Source of the DNA: Hyphomonadaceae bacterium
GTDB taxonomy: Bacteria > Pseudomonadota > Alphaproteobacteria > Caulobacterales > Hyphomonadaceae
Direction: 5' to 3'
Assembly (NCBI GenBank): GCA_024742355.1
Contig: JANSYM010000003.1
Coordinates: 309,289 to 373,288, forward strand
Length of the DNA stretch: 64,000 nucleotides
Positions 8,638-16,034 of this stretch are shown here, one piece after another. The notes beneath the pieces are model-generated. The model was given only the letters and a program-made list of their open reading frames with translations, made no database searches and was not told the origin of the DNA. The stretch's first letter is position 1. Each line of letters opens with the position of its first letter. The position numbers were made by a program, and so were the translations under genes.

Positions 8638-10056
8638 ATGACCCAGCGGGCATGGCCCGCCTGGGCGCGGGCCTCTGAAATTCTAGACCTTTTGCGGCTG
8701 TCAGGACCGATTGCGATCTCACGCCTGTCGTGGATGTTGATGGGCCTGACGGATGCGATCGTGCTCGGCCAGGTCAAAGGTCAGGAGCACGAGCTCGCTT
8801 TTATCCTGAATTCCTGGCTGCCGATCGGGGTGACGCTCGGCTTCGGCATGGGCATCCTGCTCGGTGTACAGGTGCTGACCTCGGAACTGGTCGGGCGGCA
8901 TGAGGAACACATGTCCGGCCGGATCTTCCGGCGCGGAATGGGCTGGGCTGTGCTGATCGGGATTGCCGTCACCGCCATCGTTTACCTGATCGCTGCGCCA
9001 CTGTTTGATTTGCTATTCGTGCAGATCAATCCGAACGAGAATATTAGCGCTTCGATGACGCCGGATGAATTTGCGTCAGAGACAGCCCTGATCACCCAGA
9101 TCCTGTCGCTCAGCTTGCTGGGCTTCATGATCTCGACTGTGTGCAGCTACTATCTGGAGGCGCTGCGTCGCCCGCTGATCGTCACGATCACGTCTTACCT
9201 GGGCGTCGGCGTGAACCTGGTGATCGACCTTGCATTCGTGCTCGGATGGTGGGGCATGCCGCAAATGGGCGGCGAAGGCGTCGCCTGGGCGACGGTTGGC
9301 TCGCGCTGGGCGATTACGTTCGCGCTGATTGGCTTTGTGATCTGGCTGACACCGGCCTTGAAGCCATCTGAACCAGGCCCTGAAGACGAAGGGACGCGCC
9401 AGATGACTGTGGGCGGCGGCACGGCGATCTCGAATGTTGCGGAGTGGGGCGGGTTCAACCTGACCTATACAATCGCGGCCTTTGTCAGCGTCGCCGTCAA
9501 TGCCGTCTATGGCTATTCCGTACAGATCATGGGCTTCTGTTTCATGTTCTTCCTCGGCATTGGCACCGCAACCAGTGTGCGCGTGGCCGAACATGTCGGG
9601 CGCGGCGATCTGCAAGGCGTCAAGGATGCGTCCCGTCTCGGGGTAGCGGCGACATTCGTGCTCGGCACGATGCTGGCTTTGCTGATCTATGCGTTCAAGG
9701 ACGGCGTCGCGCTACTGCTGGTCAATTCAGAGGCGAGCATTGATGGCACCATGTTGGCGCCCGCGATTGCGGCGATGCTTATCTATGCCGCGCTGGCGAC
9801 GACCTTTGACGGATTGCAGGCGACGGCCTCGATGGCGCTGCGAGCACAAGGCGTCGTCTGGCTGCCATCTGCCATCCACATCGCATCCTTCTTCGCGCTG
9901 ATGATTCCGCTTTGCTACATCATGGCGGTGACCATGGGGCGCGGCGTGCAGGGCATGATGGAAGCTGTGACGATTACCCTGCTGGTTGCCGGTGGTTTGC
10001 AATGGGCATTGCTGGAATGGAAAACGGCGTGCCGCGAAGTGCGACACGCCGTTTAA
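8638..10056 (+). CDS. MATE family efflux transporter
   Basis: A 472-residue inner-membrane protein with about 12 transmembrane segments, arranged as the two six-helix bundles typical of multidrug and toxic compound extrusion transporters. The N-terminal PIAISRLSWMLMGLTDAIVLG is a MatE signature (helix 1 followed by the xDxxxLG turn). MATE proteins export cationic drugs or metabolites in exchange for sodium or protons; the substrate is not predictable. ATG 8638 is preferred to the in-frame TTG at 8632 because AGGA lies 9 bases upstream of it. The last codons form one arm of an inverted repeat that can act as a terminator for the convergent HU gene. Confidence 0.9.
   Translation: MTQRAWPAWARASEILDLLRLSGPIAISRLSWMLMGLTDAIVLGQVKGQEHELAFILNSWLPIGVTLGFGMGILLGVQVLTSELVGRHEEHMSGRIFRRGMGWAVLIGIAVTAIVYLIAAPLFDLLFVQINPNENISASMTPDEFASETALITQILSLSLLGFMISTVCSYYLEALRRPLIVTITSYLGVGVNLVIDLAFVLGWWGMPQMGGEGVAWATVGSRWAITFALIGFVIWLTPALKPSEPGPEDEGTRQMTVGGGTAISNVAEWGGFNLTYTIAAFVSVAVNAVYGYSVQIMGFCFMFFLGIGTATSVRVAEHVGRGDLQGVKDASRLGVAATFVLGTMLALLIYAFKDGVALLLVNSEASIDGTMLAPAIAAMLIYAALATTFDGLQATASMALRAQGVVWLPSAIHIASFFALMIPLCYIMAVTMGRGVQGMMEAVTITLLVAGGLQWALLEWKTACREVRHAV
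10022..10053 (-). terminator. Hairpin at the end of the HU transcript
   Basis: The inverted repeat AACGGCGTG/CACGCCGTT (9-bp arms, 13-base loop) lies inside the 3' end of the MATE gene, 28 bases beyond the HU stop. On the minus strand the second arm runs into TTTTCC, giving a short U-tract. It can probably stop HU transcription, and on the plus strand may also aid MATE termination. Confidence 0.5.
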
Positions 10057-10080
10057 TAAGGATCGCTTTCGCGAGTGACC

Positions 10081-10347
10081 TTAGATGTCTTTCAGAGCGG
10101 AAGCCGGTCTGAAAGCCGCAGAGGTTTTCTCTTTGATCTGGATGGTCTCGCCAGTCGCAGGGTTGCGACCTTCACGTGCGCCGCGAGTTTTCGCGACGAA
10201 AGTTCCGAAACCGGCAATAGCCACAGAGTCACGGCTCTTCACCGCGCCTGAGATTGAATCAAAGACAGCGTCCACGGCACGGCCAGCATCGGCCTGAGAC
10301 ATGTCTGCTGCTTCTGCAACTGCTTTGGTCAGTTCACCCTTGTTCAT
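10081..10347 (-). CDS. hup: DNA-binding protein HU
   Basis: An 88-residue nucleoid protein of the HU/IHF family, with the right length and all landmarks: MNKGELTKAVAEA at the start, GFGTFVAKTRGAREGRNPATGETI forming the DNA-gripping beta arm, and FRPASALKDI at the end. The NPATGE arm, the absence of extensions and the single-gene context favour homodimeric HU rather than IHF. The start was set at 10347, which gives a GGGAG ribosome site 6 bases upstream; the upstream in-frame start would add 15 residues not typical of the family. It is convergent with the MATE gene. Confidence 0.95.
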   Translation of the reverse strand: MNKGELTKAVAEAADMSQADAGRAVDAVFDSISGAVKSRDSVAIAGFGTFVAKTRGAREGRNPATGETIQIKEKTSAAFRPASALKDI

Positions 10348-10452
10348 TGGGCTCTCCCTTAGTTCAACGGCCCTAGTTGCCGTTGAGGGCATTGTTCATG
10401 ATTCGAATGGGCCGTGAATCCCGTAAACCCAATAAATACGGGGGATTCAGCG

Positions 10453-11367
10453 TTATTTTGCTAAAATCCACCCTTCTTCGGCGATAATTCTGTGTTTTTC
10501 TCTACCAGAAATTGAATCGGGGGAATCGAAGGCGCCACCGAGGATTCCGGCCGAATCGAGCGATTCGAGGCGTTCTGAGAGCGTTCTGACTTGCGCCTGA
10601 TCGAGGATTTCTCCGGATTTGGGCGCCACTGGAACCGTGCTGGGATAGACTTCAGCGAGGATACAGGATGTGTTTTCGAGGCTTTTCGCGGTGAATTCGG
10701 CGAGTCCCGTTTCAAATGGCCAGAGCTGCGCGCCAGGAATTTGATCGCGCAATTCGGCGACCGTGGCGATCCCGAGCAACGACTGAGACCCGACTGCACC
10801 TGCGCCAACCAATTGCCAAACGGATTTCGGATACGCCTTGAACGTCGATCTGATCCACGCTTCGGCAAGGCGGTGCTCGTGCAATGAGTCAGGAGAAGAG
10901 AAGTCGCCCTTGCGCGCGGACAATGTCTCTGACGCCCGGGACGCAGGCGCGCCCCAGAATGGATGCGCGCGTCCGGTCATGGCTGCGTTCAATTCGGCGG
11001 CGAGATCGAACCGCGTATTGGAATTGTCTTCGCGCTCGGCGATGTTGCGCGCGAGATAGTCATGCATCGCGCGCCAGGGTGGGGCAGCGCTGACATCCAG
11101 CCCAATCGCCTCGGCCGTGCCTGCGGGATAGCCCATGGCAAAATCGAACCCGATGAGGACACGTTGTCCACGGCTGATGCAGTCTTCGGCCAGCGCAAGA
11201 ACACGCCGCCGCGCCGCCAGTCGCGTGTGCGGGTTCTCACTTGTGAATGATGAAATGCCATCAGCAGTGCGGGTGCGGACGCCGATCCAGATCGAGTTTG
11301 CACCTGAAACAGGTCTCGCCGCAGCACTCCAGTCGACGATGATATAGGCGTCGAAGAGCGGTGCCAT
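10453..11367 (-). CDS. DUF429-like protein (RNase H-like fold), function unknown
   Basis: A 304-residue soluble protein. The N-terminus AYIIVDWSAAARP...SIWIGV and the later LIGFDFAMGYPAG resemble DUF429 proteins, in which acidic residues on an RNase H-like fold are conserved (here Asp in IVDWSA and in GFDFAMG). Later segments WGAPASR and VYPSTVP fit the same family. Related proteins are often labelled CbiG or molybdopterin biosynthesis proteins in alphaproteobacteria, but nothing here supports a cobalamin role. It follows the coiled-coil membrane gene by 3 bases, so the two are co-transcribed. I do not know its substrate. Confidence 0.55.
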   Translation of the reverse strand: MAPLFDAYIIVDWSAAARPVSGANSIWIGVRTRTADGISSFTSENPHTRLAARRRVLALAEDCISRGQRVLIGFDFAMGYPAGTAEAIGLDVSAAPPWRAMHDYLARNIAEREDNSNTRFDLAAELNAAMTGRAHPFWGAPASRASETLSARKGDFSSPDSLHEHRLAEAWIRSTFKAYPKSVWQLVGAGAVGSQSLLGIATVAELRDQIPGAQLWPFETGLAEFTAKSLENTSCILAEVYPSTVPVAPKSGEILDQAQVRTLSERLESLDSAGILGGAFDSPDSISGREKHRIIAEEGWILAK

Positions 11368-11370
11368 CGA

Positions 11371-11958
11371 CTAGAATACGACGTCAGCGATGGGCTCGAG
11401 GCGTTTGCAAATGTCTTCGGTTTTTGCGTGCTCGGCCTGGATGGCATTCAACGCGCCTTCGCGCCGCTCCCGCAAGGATTCCAGTTCTTGTTCGAGAATG
11501 TTCTGTTTGGCCTCGGTCAGGGCTTCGGCGTGCTTGAGTTCTTTCTCAAGCTCAGCGATTTCACGGGAGTCTTCGTTCAGCGCCACGAGAGGCACCATCT
11601 CGGTGAGGAAGTGAACATGAATATCCTGCCGCAAGACGGTGTCGCGCAATTCGAACAGGCGTTCGCGATTGCGCTCATAGATCGCCGCTTCGTTAAGCGC
11701 CGTACGAAACAGCCGGACGCTAACCGCGCCCCAGCGATCGCCGATCTCCAGCGACGCAAACGCGCGATCGAGAACGCGATCGACCGAGGCCAGGATCTCT
11801 CCGAAGAACCGCGCCGCATCGCGTTCCTTGCGCTTCTGGCCCAGCCGATCCTGGACCAGCTCTGCCACCATAGCGCCGCCCGTCGCCAGGACTGCACCGA
11901 CAATCACCGCCAGCAATGTGTCGAGATTGTCGATATAGTCGAAAACGGACTGGCGCAT
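11371..11958 (-). CDS. Membrane-anchored coiled-coil protein of unknown function
   Basis: A 195-residue protein with one transmembrane helix near the N-terminus (about 14-33, LLAVIVGAVLATGGAMVAEL). It is followed by a charged helical domain and a strong coiled coil (about 130-185, rich in Glu/Leu/Ala/Lys heptads such as AELEKELKHAEALTEAK). It looks like an inner-membrane protein with a cytosolic helical arm. It precedes the DUF429-like gene by 3 bases and follows the MDR reductase by 26 bases, all on the minus strand. I recognise no named family. Confidence 0.6.
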   Translation of the reverse strand: MRQSVFDYIDNLDTLLAVIVGAVLATGGAMVAELVQDRLGQKRKERDAARFFGEILASVDRVLDRAFASLEIGDRWGAVSVRLFRTALNEAAIYERNRERLFELRDTVLRQDIHVHFLTEMVPLVALNEDSREIAELEKELKHAEALTEAKQNILEQELESLRERREGALNAIQAEHAKTEDICKRLEPIADVVF

Positions 11959-11984
11959 GGGCGGCGGACTTTCTCAGAGGCGTC

Positions 11985-13010
11985 TTAGCTCAGCTTGACC
12001 AGCATCTTGCCGGTATTCTTGCCCGAGAACAGACCCATGAACGCATTCGGGGCGTTCTCGACACCTTCCATGACCGTCTCTTCGAACTTCATTTGCCCGC
12101 CAGTGATCCAGGTCACCATATCGCGCTGGAAGTCTGGCAACATGTCGGCATGGGTGGAAACAATGAACCCACGAATCTGCAGCTGTTTTCCAACAATCTG
12201 AATGACATTGTTCGGGCCAGGGCGCGGCTCGGTGTCATTATATTGAGAGATCATGCCGCAAATCGCCATGCGGGCGAACGGGCGCGCGCATTCGATCGCA
12301 GCCTGGAAGTGATCGCCGCCGACATTGTCGAAATAGACATCGATGCCTTTCGGGGCGGCTGCACGAAGCGCTGCAAGCAAGCCGTCATAATCGCCAGCCG
12401 CGCGGTAATCCACGCATTCGTCGGCGCCAAGTGATTTCACGAGATTGCACTTTTCAGTCCCGCCTGCAGACCCGATCACGGTGCAGCCTTTGATCTTGGC
12501 GATCTGAACAACCGCAGATCCAACAGCGCCCGCTGCGCCAGAGACGAAGACGACATCGCCTTCTTTCAGCTCGGCCACGCGCAGGATACCGGCATAGGCG
12601 GTCAGGCCTGGCATGCCCGCAATGCCGAGAAATGCGCTGTCTGGCAGGCCGGTATCGCCTGGCAGTTTCTGGGCCATTACCGCTTCCGGTGCTGCCGTCC
12701 AGGCTTCGCGCCAGCCCGCCATGGATTGCACCAGGTCGCCTTCGGCATAGTCAGGGTGATTTGAGGCTGTCACGCGGCCAACCGCGCCGCCTTGCAACAC
12801 TTCGCCAATCTGGAAGGGCGGGACATAGCTTTCGCGGTCATACATCCGACCGCGCATATACGGGTCCACGGACATCCATGAATTGCGCACCTGGATCTGA
12901 CCTGCGCCAGGCTCAGGGGCGTCATTGGAAACCATGGCAAAATCATCGGCTTGCGGTTCGCCCACCGGGCGTTTCGCGAGGGTCCAGTCTTGAGATGTGA
13001 TCGTCGGCAT
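11985..13010 (-). CDS. NADP-dependent medium-chain reductase, CurA/prostaglandin-reductase type
   Basis: A 341-residue zinc-free medium-chain dehydrogenase/reductase. The family start (SVDPYMRGRMYD, preceded by a long substrate lid) and the nucleotide-binding motif VFVSGAAGAVGSAVVQIAKIKGC (AxxGxxG) are both clear. The C-terminal GKNTGKMLVKLS is typical of the YncB/CurA group, which reduces the double bond of enones or curcumin-like substrates. No zinc-binding cysteine cluster is present. It is the first gene of a minus-strand run with the coiled-coil and DUF429-like genes. It is divergent from the Gfo/Idh/MocA gene, and a TGAACA/TGTTCA palindrome lies between them. Confidence 0.88.
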   Translation of the reverse strand: MPTITSQDWTLAKRPVGEPQADDFAMVSNDAPEPGAGQIQVRNSWMSVDPYMRGRMYDRESYVPPFQIGEVLQGGAVGRVTASNHPDYAEGDLVQSMAGWREAWTAAPEAVMAQKLPGDTGLPDSAFLGIAGMPGLTAYAGILRVAELKEGDVVFVSGAAGAVGSAVVQIAKIKGCTVIGSAGGTEKCNLVKSLGADECVDYRAAGDYDGLLAALRAAAPKGIDVYFDNVGGDHFQAAIECARPFARMAICGMISQYNDTEPRPGPNNVIQIVGKQLQIRGFIVSTHADMLPDFQRDMVTWITGGQMKFEETVMEGVENAPNAFMGLFSGKNTGKMLVKLS

Positions 13011-13108
13011 AAGTCAGTCCTTCTGTGCTCTTCCTGTTCCTATCTGGACGCTTACGCGCGGGAAGCAAAGAGGGGGCTTGTAAGAATCCGCAATGCCTTT
13101 TGATGGCG

Positions 13109-13124
13109 TGAACAGACATGTTCA
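13109..13124. promoter_or_regulatory. Palindromic operator candidate between divergent genes
   Basis: A perfect inverted repeat TGAACA-GACA-TGTTCA lies in the 168-base gap between the MDR reductase and the oxidoreductase/aminotransferase pair. A second short palindrome, TGTCGACA, follows at 13131-13138. The position suits control of either direction. No regulator gene is adjacent. Confidence 0.4.
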
Positions 13125-13178
13125 GTTGCGTGTCGACACATCTAAATGCGATGAGCGGCTCCAGAGTGGAGTGGATTC

Positions 13179-14096
13179 ATGGCAATTTTGAAGACCGGCC
13201 TCATCGGCGCCGGCGTCTTTGGCGGCTATCACGCGGGCAAGATTGCGGCGTCTGACCGCACGGAATTTGTCGGCCTGTTTGACCCGGACGCAGCCCGCTG
13301 CGCGGACCTTGCGGCGAAACACGGCGTCGAGGCCTTTGCGAGCCAGGCGGACCTGTTCGCAGCGGCGGATGCTGTCATCGTCGCCTGCCCGGCGACCTAT
13401 CATGAAGCGGTTGTCCGCAGCGCGCTCGAAGCCGGATGCCATGTCATGGTCGAAAAACCCCTGGCGCTCACGGGCCACGCCGCTGATCAATTGGCGAGCC
13501 TCGCCGACGATAAGGGCCTGACCCTGCAGGTCGGACACCAGGAGCGGTTCGTGCTCGAGGCGATGGGCCTGTTTGATATTCCTGAAACCCCGATCCGGAT
13601 TGAAGCCTGGCGCATGGGGCCGCCGGCCCCGGATGGCCGCGCTGGCGACGTCTCTGTCATCTGGGACCTGATGACCCATGATCTCGACATGGTTGGCAAG
13701 CTGATGGGCCCGGCTTTGAGCGTCGAAGCCACGGGCCGCAGCGCGCATACCGACCATATTGATGAGTCTACCGCGCAGCTCGCGTTTGCCGTGGGGCAAG
13801 CTGAAGTAACGGCCAGCCGCTGCCACACTGAGCGCGACCGCCGCATGGTCCTGACCTATCCGTCGGGCAGTATCGCGATCAATTTCCTGACCCGCGAAAT
13901 CGACAATTCAACCCCGTTTGAAATCAAGGTCGACGTCTCTGACAGTCTGCCGGACCCGCTTGGCGCTGCCGACGAAGCTTTCTTCGCTGCCGCGCTTGGT
14001 GAACGCAGCTGCGCGGTCCCGGGCCGCGAGGCCGCGCTTGCTGTCCACATGGCCGAACAGTCCGAACTTTCAGCCCTTCACACGATCGGAGCTTAA
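13179..14096 (+). CDS. Gfo/Idh/MocA oxidoreductase, possible UDP-GlcNAc 3-dehydrogenase
   Basis: A 305-residue NAD(P)-dependent sugar dehydrogenase. The Rossmann motif GLIGAGVFGGYHAGK is at 7-21 and the family catalytic EKP at 92-94; the SVIWDLMTHDLDM segment carries the active-site H/D pair. An aminotransferase of the DegT type follows after 3 bases. In characterised GnnA/GnnB pairs the dehydrogenase oxidises C3 of UDP-GlcNAc and the aminotransferase makes UDP-GlcNAc3N, the precursor of the 2,3-diamino sugar in lipid A of Caulobacter relatives and other alphaproteobacteria. That role is inferred from the pairing and the likely organism. Another nucleotide-sugar substrate is possible. Confidence 0.8.
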   Translation: MAILKTGLIGAGVFGGYHAGKIAASDRTEFVGLFDPDAARCADLAAKHGVEAFASQADLFAAADAVIVACPATYHEAVVRSALEAGCHVMVEKPLALTGHAADQLASLADDKGLTLQVGHQERFVLEAMGLFDIPETPIRIEAWRMGPPAPDGRAGDVSVIWDLMTHDLDMVGKLMGPALSVEATGRSAHTDHIDESTAQLAFAVGQAEVTASRCHTERDRRMVLTYPSGSIAINFLTREIDNSTPFEIKVDVSDSLPDPLGAADEAFFAAALGERSCAVPGREAALAVHMAEQSELSALHTIGA

Positions 14097-14099
14097 TCC

Positions 14100-15272
14100 A
14101 TGGCCTATGCCCCCACTGCGTCTACCGCCCTGATCGAGCTTCCAGCCGATGCTCCGATCCAGTTGTTTGATCTGAAAACCCAACAAGCCTCCATTCGCCC
14201 GGCTTTGGAAAAACGCTGGACCGATATCCTCGATCATGGCCGTTTCATTGGCGGTCCCGAAGTGACCGAGTGCGAAGCCAAGCTTGCCGAGTTTACCGGC
14301 GCCGCAGACGTCGTCGCGGTTGGGTCCGGCACGCAGGCGCTGGTCATGCCGCTGCTGGCCATGGGCATTGCCGAAGGCGACGCCGTGTTCATGCCGGGCT
14401 TTACCTATAATGCAACGGCAAACGCGGTCCTGCTATCAGGCGGCTATCCAGTCCTCGTCGATATCGACCCGCGTACGTTCAACATGGACCCGGCGGACCT
14501 CGCGCGAAAAATTGATGCCGTGAAGGCGGAAGGACGCCTCACACCGCGCGCCATCATGCCGGTCGATCTGTACGGCCTGCCGGCCGACTATACCGCCATC
14601 CAGGCAGTCGCTGACGCCCACGACCTCCGCGTTATTGCCGATGGTGCGCAGGCATTTGGCGGTAAGGATAATGGCCGCTGGGTCGGCAATATCGCAGAGA
14701 TCACAGCAACCAGTTTCTATCCGACCAAGACGCTTGGCGGCTATGGCGATGGCGGCGCGATCCTGTGTCAGGATCCAGATTTCGCCGACCGCATGCGCTC
14801 CATCCGTTGGCACGGCACCGGCGACAATCGCAAGGAATCGGTCCGCGTCGGGATCAATGGCCGTTGTGACTCGATCCAGTGTGCCGTGGTGTCGGAGAAG
14901 CTCGGCCTGTTCGAGGACGAGCGCGCCCGCCGGATCGCGGCGGCTGAGATCTACAATCAGCGCCTCGGCAATGTGGTTGGCCTGCAGGAGACGCTGGATG
15001 GCCAGGAAAACGGCTATGGCCTGTACACGGTGCGCGTGCCCAATCGCGATGCGGTCCGGGCGGCGCTGTCCGAACAGGGCGTGCCGAGCGGGATCTATTA
15101 TGACATGGCGATCCACCAGATGCCGGCCTTCGCGCACCTGTGTGAACCAGGCAGCTTGCCGGAATGTGAGAAGGCAGCAGTCGAGTCGCTCAGCTTGCCG
15201 ATGCATCCTTACATGTCTGAAGCGCAAGTACACAAAGTCTGCGATGTGTTGACGGCTGTCGTCGCGGGCTAA
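14100..15272 (+). CDS. DegT/DnrJ/EryC1/StrS sugar aminotransferase, possible GnnB
   Basis: A 390-residue PLP enzyme that transfers an amino group to a keto-sugar nucleotide. The PLP-binding set is visible: GSGTQAL (75-81), DGAQAFGG (Asp181, Gln184) and SFYPTKTLGGYGDGGA with Schiff-base Lys210. The start QLFDLKTQQASIRPALEKRW matches the WlbC/GnnB-like branch. It is coupled to the upstream dehydrogenase by a 3-base gap, so the product of that enzyme is probably its substrate. Together they could supply UDP-2-acetamido-3-amino sugar for lipid A. GlmS, which feeds UDP-GlcNAc, is encoded near the other end of the window but is not linked. Confidence 0.88.
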   Translation: MAYAPTASTALIELPADAPIQLFDLKTQQASIRPALEKRWTDILDHGRFIGGPEVTECEAKLAEFTGAADVVAVGSGTQALVMPLLAMGIAEGDAVFMPGFTYNATANAVLLSGGYPVLVDIDPRTFNMDPADLARKIDAVKAEGRLTPRAIMPVDLYGLPADYTAIQAVADAHDLRVIADGAQAFGGKDNGRWVGNIAEITATSFYPTKTLGGYGDGGAILCQDPDFADRMRSIRWHGTGDNRKESVRVGINGRCDSIQCAVVSEKLGLFEDERARRIAAAEIYNQRLGNVVGLQETLDGQENGYGLYTVRVPNRDAVRAALSEQGVPSGIYYDMAIHQMPAFAHLCEPGSLPECEKAAVESLSLPMHPYMSEAQVHKVCDVLTAVVAG

Positions 15273-15277
15273 ACCGC

Positions 15278-15967
15278 TTAGACTTCTTCAATCAATTCAG
15301 GACCTTGATTGCGGACATTGCCGACTGTCGGGGCGACGGCCCAGGCGTGCATGGCGTCTGTCGCGAAGGGCTCGTACAGGTCCTCGACATCGCGCGTCGA
15401 GGTGTCGAGCCAGCGCTCATAATCCTGCGGATCCAAGATCACCGGCATACGGGTGTGGAGGCCGGCCATCAGGTCGTTGGGGGTGGTGGTGAGGATGGTG
15501 AAACTGTCGACCTCTGAGCCATCAATTGTGGCGCGATCCCAGAGCCCGGCAAAGCAGAACCAGCGCCGGTTGCGCAGGCCGATGGCGAAGGGTGTCTTGC
15601 TGCCTTTCTGGCCGGTCCATTCATAGAAGCCGCTGGCCGGGACCAGGCAGCGTTTGTGGCGGAAGGCGCCGCGGAACGTGTTGGACGTGGCGATCGTTTC
15701 GCTTCGTGCGTTGAAAGTAGAGAATTTTTTCTCTTTGAGCGGTTTGCGCCACCAGCTCGGCACAAGGCCCCACATGGCCGGTGCCATATGCCGCTCGCCG
15801 GCTGGAACCGGTTCGTCTTCACCGGCAATCCGGATGATCGGGGCGATCTGGGTGGGGGCGATATTATAGGCCGGTTCGGGGGGATCGATGCCGGCATATT
15901 CGAACAGATTGAGGTAGGAACTATACTCCTCCCAGCTGACACCATGCCTGAAAAACCGTCCGCACAC
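15278..15967 (-). CDS. SOS response-associated peptidase-fold protein (SRAP, YedK/HMCES)
   Basis: A 229-residue abasic-site shield. SRAP proteins bind single-stranded DNA and crosslink to abasic sites through Cys2 after removal of Met1. I set the start at the GTG at 15967 because it yields the obligatory N-terminus MCGRF; the longer frame would bury the cysteine at residue 30. Other key residues are present: Asn87 in NARSE, Glu116 in FYEW and His171 in HTRMPVIL. It lies 67 bases downstream of the FAD oxidoreductase on the same strand and ends close to the convergent aminotransferase gene. I see no GTTC-N7-GTTC type SOS box in front of it. Confidence 0.93.
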   Translation of the reverse strand: MCGRFFRHGVSWEEYSSYLNLFEYAGIDPPEPAYNIAPTQIAPIIRIAGEDEPVPAGERHMAPAMWGLVPSWWRKPLKEKKFSTFNARSETIATSNTFRGAFRHKRCLVPASGFYEWTGQKGSKTPFAIGLRNRRWFCFAGLWDRATIDGSEVDSFTILTTTPNDLMAGLHTRMPVILDPQDYERWLDTSTRDVEDLYEPFATDAMHAWAVAPTVGNVRNQGPELIEEV

Positions 15968-16034
15968 GCTTGCTGACCCCCGTCCGAACCCGCTCCGAAA
16001 CTTGCACAAGTGTGACTCAAATCGCGCTGAAAAC

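Noticed and set aside
15968..16034. SOS box in front of the SRAP gene
   Set aside because: No GTTC-N7-GTTC type site is present; a short ACTTG/CAAGT repeat at 16000 is too weak to call.
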